Source: Wyeomyia smithii (Eukaryota > Arthropoda > Insecta > Diptera > Culicidae). From it: a stretch of DNA of 64,000 nucleotides. The stretch covers positions 110,640,665 through 110,704,664 of the forward strand of contig NC_073696.1 in assembly GCF_029784165.1 (NCBI RefSeq). Reading direction: 5' to 3'. Each line of letters begins with the position of its first letter. Within the stretch, counting starts at the first letter, position 1. The notes beneath the pieces are model-generated. The model made no database searches. It had not been told where the DNA came from and saw only the letters and a program-made list of their open reading frames with translations. Position numbers and translations under genes: made by a program. This document shows, in pieces, positions 35,357-45,479 of this stretch.

Positions 35357-35514
35357 GGGGCCATCCACATACCACGTGGACAGATTTTTAACGATTTTGA
35401 CCCCCCTCCCCCTCCGTGGACCACTGCCCATATAAATTCAAAAAAAATTGTATGGACCGTGGACATTAGCCAACCCCCCCCCCAAAGCTGTCCACGTGGT
35501 ATGTGGATGGACCC
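35357..35514. mobile_element. Harbinger-type MITE, copy 2
   Basis: The 158-bp element is nearly identical to 34523-34684, with TTT flanks on both sides (a TWA-like 3-bp duplication). The right terminus has one change (ACCC for CCCC). Two copies within 1 kb in the same orientation point to recent activity or local hopping. Confidence 0.87.
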
Positions 35515-35519
35515 TTTGC

Positions 35520-38420
35520 ACTTTGAACTTTTTTTGAGTATTTTTTTCTAGCTACACATTACAATGTTGAAAATTTATTACAAAGAGCATGATACCACTC
35601 CAACACGCTGCTTTTGTACCATAATCGATCATTTTAATACTGGGTCTGTTGAAATTGAATATGCGTAACTCACCGGCGCACCCTGAAGCATCCCTACTTC
35701 GAAAATTAATGCTGAACGACCGGTCATTTTTTTGAGTTTTTGAAAAATGAAACAATTTTTTTTTCGAATTTGCTTTACAATGTATGTTCTTTGGAAGGAT
35801 AAAAATACTATCTACAACTTTTCCAAAGACACTACACCGATCAAACAATCCGTTTAGACACTAGAAATATTTATAAGACCCAAGAAATATTTAGGTACCT
35901 AATGCAGATATATAGAAATTCGTGTAAATGACCCAGTTGATCGATCCTTTTCAAACTTTCAGACAATAAAATATTACCCGTTAGTAGGCGTTTAGAATAT
36001 TATTTCATTTAACTTCAATGCCATAACCGTACGCTCGCACCTTACGCTGAACTCCACTCGTTAGGTTTTGAACAACATCTTGCTGCTGCTTTTTCTGTAC
36101 ATTATTGATTTTTTAATGATTTTTGTTAATTTTGTAGTATGTAAGTGTAAATATTCTGTTTCGTTTGTGATTGGCTCTTTAATATTGTTGTTAGCTGTTA
36201 ATTAATTCAGTTTTTCAAATATTGTTATTTTTTGTTTAACATAGATTTAAGCTTTACTAAACTTACTAACCTAAACAAATAAAATTACCCAATGCGTCGA
36301 TAATTTGCGCAAAAAAAGTAATTTATTATTAACGTCTGCAAGTCCGTGGATTCCCCGCTGGTTAACAATCTGGGAGCAAAAAAGGCCTTTGGAGCCCACC
36401 CCTTAACGTGTAGACCAGACGTTGGGGCGTTAGACGTTAGACGTGGCTATCAGAAACCCCAGAGGGCTGCCACAACTTGCAGGCGTGTTCAAAAATAAGA
36501 ATCAATATGTACCGGAAAAACCATAACGGGAAAAGATGGCAAGAAAGTCCGCACTAAAAAATTTCAAACCGCTAAAAACCGCTAACCGTGCCCAACCCTG
36601 ATACAACGCCACACAAGATTTGCAAACAGAATAATTTTTTTCCATCAAGGTATCCGAAAAGAGGAAGAGAGAGAAAAAGAGATCGAGGATTGGGAGAAGG
36701 TTTACAGTAGGTGACAGACGTTGAAAAAGATGATTAGAGCTCGAACTGTCAGATTCACGTACGTGAATTTTGAGAAGAAATATTTAAAGTGATATTAGGA
36801 GATGAAAGATGTGCTTTACCTGAAGGAGAAGACAATAGCACCAGCTGTGTTCGAGTGAACCAGATCGCCTCGTGGAGCACGACAAACCCTGGAGACTTTC
36901 GAGACGAAACAGTTCCTACACCCCGGTGGAAGCCGCCTTCAACCCCGCTCGGTGCCAAGGAATCCGAACCGAGGAATCCACGATTGTCCTGTATACTGAA
37001 ACAGTTGACTGCCAAGTCTGTGTATAGTAATAATCGAGTTCCGAATCGGAATGTAACCAAGCTTGCTTTTTAGAATAACGTCAAGTTCCGACAAAAAAGC
37101 GAAAATTCAACTCCATTTATTCTATTCGAAATTCTGTGTTTGAATTCTAGTTTACTTAATTCAAATTCGAAATAAATTGGAAACAGATGCATTTAGAAAA
37201 TAGTTTCCCGTACATAAGCATTTTGATTGTAAATCACTGCTAAAACCACACTGCAATGTGCTGCAAATTATCGACACTGGAAACGAAAATGACAAAAGCC
37301 GCATTTTCACTGTCTCAGGTTGAAACGACCTTCAGCGTCAGCGGTGTCAATTTTCAATAAAAGTCCGGTCATTGAAATTAATGAGATGTCTGGTTTAACA
37401 TCGAAATTATTTAATTTGAGCCAATTCATTGCATGAAGTCGATGAGCTACATAAGCATCTACATTCTCAACCGTATAAACATCGCTACAGCAACACAGCG
37501 TGTGCGTAATACCAGAAAATGCTGCTATCACGTTCAACTGATTGGACCTGAAAGTCTCTTTCATCCTCAGCTCGTTCGTTGAAAGTTGGAATTGAAAGAT
37601 TTCAAGTTCAACTGAAACTCCTTTCCATGACAGTGAAAGTTTGCAGCGCTGCCGAGGATATGTCGTGGAACCGAGCCTGTACGACAAGACAGCGAAGCCC
37701 GAAACGTCCCCAGAAGGAAAATGGTGGAGTGTCAGTAAAACATGGAATCATCAAAAACCAAACTGGTTGACCGTTAGGTGGTCGAGGTACGTACCCTCTC
37801 TCCTGTCTTCCTGCATGTGGAACACTCTTTATTATAGGTTATAAACTACGCACCCTTGTGTCCAGCTCCTACCACATCTTCACCAACAGTGAACCCGGTT
37901 TTTAATAGTAGATGCTAATATACTTTTTGTATTTATTAGATAAGCCACATACACTCATAACATTTTTATTGTTTGTTGACTTAACTTGGTTCCAAAAATG
38001 AAAATCTAATCTCTTACAGGGGGTAGACAAAATGATTGAGACAGACAAAATTTTGACAATTTTTAAATAGCCAGAACTTCAGGGAAAATGAATCAATTTT
38101 GATGAAACCGACGGGATCCGACGGGACCAACGGACACCGGGAATAATCCAGATTTAAGGAGTGTGTGTCGAAATGAGGGTTCTTTCAATGCTTAGAACTT
38201 TTTCTGACTTGTTTCTTGCAGGTTTATATGTTTCCAATAAACTAGAATTCATTCCGAGTTTATTGGTACCCAAAGGATGAAAATCTGTCGGAGAACCATC
38301 TCAATAATTTCGTCTACCCCCCCCCCCCCCCTGTATGTATTTTTTTTTTCAAGTAAATATTTGTGCGTTGTTCCAACAGATTTCTTTTGGTGTATTAGTT
38401 TAAATCGGATTCACTGAGTC
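35520..38420. other. No supported gene; holds one SINE fragment
   Basis: Apart from the SINE piece at 36985-37062 I see no element ends. A 126-codon minus-strand frame (37307-37687) has no recognisable domain and no clear ATG and is left unassigned. A C-run lies at about 38320-38331. Confidence 0.35.
36985..37062 (+). mobile_element. tRNA-derived SINE, second family, copy 4 (3' fragment)
   Basis: The plus-strand piece matches the 3' half of 11438-11640, including the closing ATCGAGTTCCGAATCGGAAT words (37039-37058). It defines the true 3' end of the family better than the other copies. Confidence 0.72.
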
Positions 38421-38421
38421 T

Positions 38422-38528
38422 AGTATAATAATTTGCGTTTCACTGGTTTAAATCGGACTCAAATCAGACAGATGAACAATGTTGTGCTCTATTGAAATAA
38501 ACCACACACCTGTGCGTGGCCCCAACAG
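38422..38528. repeat. 107-bp direct repeat, left of RTE copy B
   Basis: The sequence recurs at 41211-41317 with about six or seven mismatches, three of them within the last ~90 bp. It directly abuts the 5' end of RTE copy B. The simplest reading is a very long target-site duplication. Confidence 0.85.
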
Positions 38529-38778
38529 TTCTCCTTGGAGAGCAGCTTGCCTGAGCGTCTGTTCCCCAGGTCAGGGGCGGCTCAAACAGCGACTGATCCG
38601 GAGCGGACGGCTAAACTATGAAATGCGGGTCTCGCCAGCTACACCCAAGACGGCAGCCCCGTCGCGAGACTAGGCATCGCAGCCCTAGTAAGGCAGCATG
38701 CTGAAAATAAACATACTACGAACAATCCAGAGAATGATATGAATCGGAACAATCGGTATATACCTAGGCAAACGAAAA

Positions 38779-39664
38779 TGGACAACGATTGGAAACTTGG
38801 TACCTGGAATGTTAGGACTCTGCTCGAACGGGCGCGCGCGCGGGCATCTTGGCCAAAGAGCTACGGAAGGCAAAAGTGAAGGTAGCAGCCATACAAGAGG
38901 TGCGTTGGCCTAAAACCGGAGAGCGTGAATTCCGGGCGGTCGATCCGACCGCGGGCACTTCTTTCAAGTATCACATCTACTACAGTGGCGGCGATAGAGC
39001 GGAACGGGGCGTCGGTTTTGTACTACTTGGAAACCAAATGAAGCGTGTTATTAGGTGGAGGCCTATTAATAACCGTCTATGCGTATTGAGGATCAAGGGC
39101 AGATTCCTCAATTACAGCCTTATCAACGTGTACGCGCCGACAAACGATAAAACCGATGACGTAAAGGAGGAGTTCTATGAGTTCCTCGAGAAAACGTATG
39201 AAGAGTGCCCACAGCACGATATTAAGATCGTCATCGGAGATACGAACTCACAATTCGGACGAGAGGAGTTCTTTCACTCTACCACCAACGACAACGGCTT
39301 GAGGTTAGTGAACTTCGCCGCGGCCAGGGGAATGGCCATCTGTAGTACCCATTTTGCACGTCTGAATATTCGGAAGCACACCTGGAGACACCTCAATGGA
39401 GAGGCCTGCTTCCATATCGACGGCCGGCGCTTTTCAGACGTCATAGATGTGCGGTCCTTTCGAGGGCCAAACATCAACTCGGATCACTATCTCGTGGTAG
39501 GCAAGATTCGCGCCCGGTTGTCCAGTGTATTTAAGTCGAGATCGGCGAGGAAGATACATCTGGACATCCAGAGGTTATCAGTGGAAGAAGTTGCTGCAGA
39601 GTATACTCGGAAAGTTGATATACGGATCGGTGAACCAGCTGGAGTGGACCTGAACGAGCAGTGA
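38779..39664 (+). pseudogene. RTE-like endonuclease domain, copy B
   Basis: The ATG at 38779 gives DWKLGTWNVRTLLE, the family start. A shift inside a (GC)n run (about 38831-38841) moves the frame. From 38849 about 270 codons stay open: VAAIQEVRW (catalytic Glu), GGDRAERGVGFVLLGNQ, NYSLINVYAPTND, KIVIGDTNSQFG (Asp/Asn pair), VNFAAARGMAICSTHF, HTWRH and SDHYLVVGKIR (Asp-His). This is an APE-type endonuclease with its catalytic residues intact. A TGA ends it at 39664. It is the best preserved coding block among the mobile elements in the window. Confidence 0.9.
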
Positions 39665-39844
39665 AAGCACATCCATGATGCGGTCAGCGAAACAGCGCGA
39701 GAGGTGATAGGCATGACAACGGGAACCACGTGTAGTGGGTGGTTCGATGCTGAGTGCCTAGAGGTGACGGAGGAGAAAAATAGCGCCTACGCCAACACGT
39801 TAATAGCAGCTAATCGTGTAACGCGTCAGATACGAGCGAGCTGT

Positions 39845-41172
39845 GTAGTGCTATTCACCAGATTATCCTAAGGGTATGGTCTGAGGAACAACTACCTACG
39901 GACTGGTTGGAAGGACTCATATGCCCTATCTACAAGAAGGGACATAGACTCGAATGTAGTAATTATCGAGGCATAACCCTCCTCAATTCCGCTTACAAAA
40001 TTCTCTCCCGTATCCTGTTCCAGCGACTGAGGCCGTTGCAGGAAGCCTTTGTTGGAGAATACCAATGCGGGTTTCGAGTGGGGCGATCTACAACGGACCA
40101 GATGTTCACCTTGAGACAGATCCTCGACAAGTTTCGAGAACATAACCTGCAGACACATCATCTGTTAATAGACTTTCGAGCGGCGTACGATACAGTGAAA
40201 CGCAACGAGCTATGCCAAATAATGCTAGAACATGGTTTCCCAACTAAACTGATTGAACTGATACGTGCGACGCTCGACGGTTTCACATCATGCGTCAGGG
40301 CGAATTTTCGGACGCGTTTGTGACGTTGGATCTGGTCTGAAGCAAGGTGACGGGCTCTCGAACTTGCTGTTCAACATAGCTTTGGAAGGTGCAATACGAA
40401 GGGCAGGTGTGCAGAGGAGCGGCACCATCATCACTAAGTCTCACATGCTTCTGGGCTTTGCGGACGACATTGATATAATTGGTGTTAACTGTTGAGCAGT
40501 TGAGGAGGCCTTTACAGCTCTCAAAAGGGTAGCTGCGAGAATTGGACTCACCATAAACACTGCCAGAACGAAGTACATGGTGGCTGGCAGAGAGCGTGGT
40601 AGTTGGTGCTGCGGTGGAGATGGATGGGGATACTTTTGAAGTGGTCGACGAATTTGTTTATCTTGGCACTCTCGTGACATGTGACAACGAGGTGAGCCGC
40701 AAGGTGAAGAGGCTTATTACGGATTGCGTAGCCAGCATAGGTCCCGTAGCCTACAGATCCGTACGAAATTTGCGCTCTATAGGACTCTGATCCTCCCGGT
40801 GGCGCTCTACGGACATGAATCGTGGACGTGGAAGGAGGCCGAGCGTAGAATCCTGCGGTCAATACTCGGGGGCAAACTAGAGAACGGGGTGTGGCGCAGG
40901 CGCATGAATCACGAGCTGTACGAAGTATACAAACATGCTGATATTGTCAAGCTGATGAAACACGGCAGGTAACAGCACGGATGGCGGATGAGCGACCGGC
41001 AAAGATAATATTTGGCAGAGAACCGGATAGAGGCCGACGACTTCGAGGCAGACCGCGCACGCGCTGGATGTGTGCTGTCGACGAAGATGCCAGAGCAGCG
41101 GGTGTAAGGGGAGACTGGAGAGTAGCAGCCCAAGACCGAGTTTTGTGGAGACGTATTCTGGATTCGGCATAG
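39845..41172 (+). pseudogene. RTE-like reverse transcriptase, copy B
   Basis: The RT begins abruptly at LPTDWLEGLICPIYKKGHR, then SNYRGITLLNSAYKILSRIL, GFRVGRSTTDQMFTLRQILD, LIDFRAAYDTV (first Asp), GLKQGDGLSNLLFNIALEGA and LGFADDIDIIG (catalytic ADD, 40457-40468). The C-terminal region LILPVALYGHESWTWKEAER, then DERPAKIIFG and RGRPRTRWMCAVDEDARAA, runs to 41172. At least four frame changes or stops separate the blocks, so the enzyme is not made whole. Confidence 0.87.
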
Positions 41173-41210
41173 GATCTTAACGATCTGTCGCCATAAAAGT
41201 AAAGTAAGTA

Positions 41211-41317
41211 AGTATTATATTTTGCGTTTCACTGGTTTGAATCGGACTCAAATCAGACAGATAAACAATGTTGTGGTCTATTGAAATAAACCACACACCT
41301 GTGCGTGGCCCCAACAG
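41211..41317. repeat. 107-bp direct repeat, right of RTE copy B
   Basis: Partner of 38422-38528. It follows the AGTAAGTA tail directly; the first few bases overlap in sequence with the tail, so the exact junction is ambiguous by a few bases. Confidence 0.85.
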
Positions 41318-41962
41318 CATTCATATTATCTGTTGGTCTAAACCGGTACCAAATATGAATAGGCTGATTGTGCTTCTTCAATCCGGGTACGAATTATATA
41401 TATGATCGCATCACTTATCAAGGTGAAACCTGATCCAACGTATCTCTCCCCATCTAACAAAGTCTCTGAATAGCAAAATTGATGCTAACAATTCCTTCTC
41501 TCTTCTCACTTGATTGCATGGACGTGGTCGGCGCTGTTATTGATCCTTAAAGTATTGAGTCACTACCACTACAAAGAGATTGGTCGGTCACTTCCAGCTC
41601 CATTAGGTTGATTCACTGTACAATTTTACTGATTCTGATCAATCACGTTTCATACGTGCACTCAGTCTATGCTAAGCTATGCTAAATATTTTTCTTTTGT
41701 TAATCGTACGTGTGTCTGAAAATTCGAAGGAAAACAACTGCATGCTTTTTATAGAAAATAGTAATCAAATACAGCAAGCGGCAAAGATGTATTTTGTGAA
41801 GAGTTTCTTCGGCAACATTACAAATGTGAATGAATTCATTGTTTGAAAAACGATATGGTGAGTTTTAAATCAAGTGATTGCGAACGAACAAATTTTAAGA
41901 TATAAGATTAGATAAACTAAATTCTATTTCTGCGTGGAAAAAATATAGGGATTAAACTAAAG

Positions 41963-42243
41963 CAGCGGTTCTCAACCTTTTTTTTTGTTCGCGTACCCCT
42001 TGGCGATATTTTCCAAATCAATTGTACCCCCTGGCTTGGAATGTTCTTGCAGTCTAGTTTAGGTTTAAAATTGAACTGTGATTTGTTTGATTGCTACAGT
42101 CGTGTTTTAAGAGGAAGTTTGAGCAACAAATAAAGTATAATAGAAAAATTGCTTTGGCCGCCATTACTGATTTTTCTTTCGCGTACCCACTGAAGGCTCT
42201 CGCGTACCCCTAGAGGTACGCGTACCCCAGGTGAGAACCGCTG
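41963..42243. mobile_element. hAT-type MITE, 281 bp
   Basis: It starts CAGCGGTTCTCAACCTTTTT and ends in AGGTGAGAACCGCTG, its near inverse. It is flanked by an exact 8-bp duplication AACTAAAG (41955-41962 and 42244-42251). Repeated GCGTACCCC words fill both subterminal parts. Same family as 11934-12232, but clearly younger. Confidence 0.92.
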
Positions 42244-42249
42244 AACTAA

Positions 42250-45200
42250 AGCATTCAGCCACCTGACGAAGCCCCCGCTATTTTAGATCATTGCAATAAT
42301 ACAATTCTTTTTTATTTTACAGGGCGTGGACATTTCACAGAATTTCAAGAAAATCATCTGGATACTAATTTCTTTTAATTGCACTGATAGTAAATCAGGC
42401 TGTAAGAACTGTAGTGCGTAAAAGCTTTCAACCAGAGTTTAAGAAAGAACAAAAAATGAAAAAAAGAAAAAAACACAGTTTATAAATCGTAGAAATACAG
42501 AAATTTGCATTAAGAATTCGATAGAAATGAAAGAGGTTTTCATTATTGTTTTCTTTTTGTACAGAAAAGTTGGAGATCCCATCCCCAAGATATTGAATAG
42601 ATATATTCTTGAAGGGCGCTCACTGATTATAAGATTAATTTTAAACGGCCTATATTTCAAATGGCATTTTCGCGGTAAACATTTGTCGGTAAACAGTGTC
42701 GTAATGGAATAATCTGTAAACATTTATCTGCTTATTCTAAAGTTCAGAAAACTCACTTCGGCAAATAACTTACCTCTTCTCTTTTCCAAAGGAAAACCTG
42801 CGCAGGTTTATGTAAATAACGTAAATAATTTCTTTTCAATTAACCTCTTAGTCGACCTCAAGGTACGATGCTGGTATATCGACCCAGTCGCATTTCAGCT
42901 TTCTTGACTTTGCTTTAAAATTTAAAGATAGCAGCGATGAAAGATTTTCTGATTGTGATTTCGGTTGAGTGTTTACTTACCCGATTTCCACCTTTTTGTG
43001 TGAAGATCTTACCGTTAATCTGTTTTCTCAGGATGGCTGAGATGGTTCTTTGCGTCGTAAAATATTCGCCTGGCATTCAACAAGTGAGTGTCAGTGGATT
43101 GGTGTGCTGCTCTCTTTTCTTGCGGGGGGAATTGACCCTTTGTCCTTTTCTGGAATATATCCTAATTTGCATACAGCTACCTGTCATCGCACAGCACATT
43201 TCAGCTTTCCGATGTTTACGTTCCGGACTTGTCTCTGCTCGGGCCCTACTGTACATCGAAATTTAAATCGCGTGTCAAGCATTCCCAAGAAACCATATTT
43301 TTTGGTTAGGTTGCAGTAGACGTGGTTAGGTTGCAGTGGTGTGAAAAGTTCTGTAACTAATTGAATAAATTTTTTTCCCAGATGGTAACAAAAGAGGAGT
43401 TAAAAAATAAAATGTAGAAAATGTTCCAATGAAAAACAATGTTTTAAATCGTATAGAAACATAATGAAACAAAAATAGACCTGTTATTATAACTGAAAAC
43501 TTGTTATAACTAAAATTCTGGAAGGGAATCGAAAGACGTATCTTCTGATGCTTATGTTTTACATACACGTTGAAAAGTTACTTCATAAGCTTAAAAAAAA
43601 GGCTGTGTGAACTTCATTTAAAGTGTCCAACTTGCTTAACGTGTCAGCCAGCAGTTTCAGCAAAGCTATACTAATTGCTATCCCATCAAAGATACAACCC
43701 ACCCTGCTGTAGAAAGAGGTCTATAAACCACCACACTTGACGGTACACATCTACCACCCATCCCGGTGTACTGAGGGTAAACGGAAGAGCCCTCCTGAAG
43801 AGACAGCTCGTTTTAATATGATCGTTTAATGGTGCAGCAATTAGGTAATATAACGAAAGACAGCGGGTGACGGTGTGTGTGTGCAACCCTGAGCTCATAT
43901 CTCGGGTCTCAGCAGGATAGATTGTATAGGTTTCCGGATATAGGGACCCGCTTTGCTTTGGTTACGCTAATTGGTAAATAAATTTATTAAAACTTTATCG
44001 TTTCGTGCCAAGTAAATTTCTTCTCCAAAGCTATCTATAGTCAGATAGAAATGCCACAGCACAGGTTTGAATGTACTTAGTTTTTCTATGAACTGCAGCC
44101 ATTTCAAAAATAAATTATTTTATTAGCTAGAAAGATTAAACATCTATTTATATGTTGGAAATTTCATAATTCTTGCTGAAAAGTAGAACAAAACCACTGT
44201 CAGGCTACACAAGCTAGCTTTTTCTCGCTTCACTTTCGAAAATCGTCTCTAATATCATAAGGAATTACGTCAGAGAATCTAATCCACTTGAAGACAAAAG
44301 CACCAGTATCGCATACGGTGGAAATCGTTTTTCAACCGGCACTCCAACCAGATATATAGCTTCGGATATGGAGTTCCGCCCCAATTTTTTTACCAGACCG
44401 TTTACTGTTACCTACTGCAACGGTGACCAACTGTGGCCGCATACACAGAAGCTATCACACTCCTTGTTATTTTCGCGCGATGCTCGGTTTGCGATTCACC
44501 CCACGCCAAACGTTCTGACCTAATCCCCTTCGGTAGTCAGTCACACCGGGAGACAAGCTTTAATCCTAGCGTTGGGATTTTCCGGCTGCCCTTTTCGATG
44601 AAGTTTCCCCGGTGCACGTTATCACGTGGGTGCACTTTGGGTGTGGTTTGCCGCTACGGGCGAAAACAGTGAAATTTGCGTGAACTTACCTAACGGTAAG
44701 CATGTCACTTTCTCATCAGAAAATGAATTTGAGTTCTTCTGTCGTGGGACTATTGCTACGAGTTTCCCAAACTCAAATTGGTAACCTTAGCTGAGGATCG
44801 AGTCTACATGATTTGGCTTGCCAGATCTAGTCAATATAATTTTAGACTGGCCAGCAGTTTTTTATTATGGTTTTTCACTTTGAATTTGAAGTTATTGAAA
44901 ATTTAACTAGAACAATTTTTTGTTGTTGTTGTATTGTAGTGTTATAGCCAAAAGTATATAAATTTTCTGTTCATATTTTACAGCTAACTTAATCCTTTTA
45001 ATAATAAACATAAGTTATCTCATCCTCGTTTTAATTTAATCACTGTTTATGAGAGAACAAAATAACACAATTTTAATTGAAAGTTCTGCCAATCCGCACT
45101 TCTTTTTACATTTATGGAGTTCGAAATGATATGAATAGGAATTCTGCTCTATCGGATTGAGATCTGGAGTTTCTTTTCAAAATCAACAGTATTTTGCATG

Positions 45201-45475
45201 AAGATCTGTTAGTGACTGATGATATTCAAAAAAAAAAAAATCTAAACCAACTAATACTCTTTGCAGTTGTGCTTAGTTAATGATAGGACTGGTTATGCTC
45301 AGTAACTGGGTCCGTTTTGCTTTTAATTCGAAAATTATTGCTGAAGTTAAAAATTGAGGAAGAATTATCATTTCTGAACAGTGATAACTTTAAATGACGT
45401 TTTGTGCATTTGCTGTTTTTGAAGGTGGAATTCTAATGCGTTCAGCGACTGTATTGAAGTTTAACTAATTCATTG
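42250..45475. other. No supported gene
   Basis: Mostly AT-rich. A GC-richer island at about 44390-44690 has a 79-codon plus-strand frame without ATG or known domain. A doubled TGGTTAGGTTGCAGT lies at about 43301-43340. These could be regulatory host DNA, but nothing firmer can be said. Confidence 0.35.
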
Positions 45476-45479
45476 ATTA

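Larger units (their letters stand above)
38529..41210 (+). mobile_element. RTE-like LINE, copy B, between 107-bp repeats
   Basis: A plus-strand element with 5' region, endonuclease, RT and C-terminal part ends in GCCATAAAAGTAAAGTAAGT, a short-tandem tail typical of RTE-type LINEs. The connector between endonuclease and RT is largely deleted near 39842. Copy D (56940-57466) shares the 3' end. The long flanking duplications make its ends unusually clear. Confidence 0.85.

Noticed and set aside
37307..37687. 126-codon minus-strand frame
   Set aside because: No ATG start, no recognisable domain, and no splice context that I could defend.
38422..41317. The 107-bp repeats as LTRs of an LTR retrotransposon
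   Set aside because: There are no TG...CA ends, primer-binding site or protease/integrase. The enclosed proteins are APE endonuclease and non-LTR RT.
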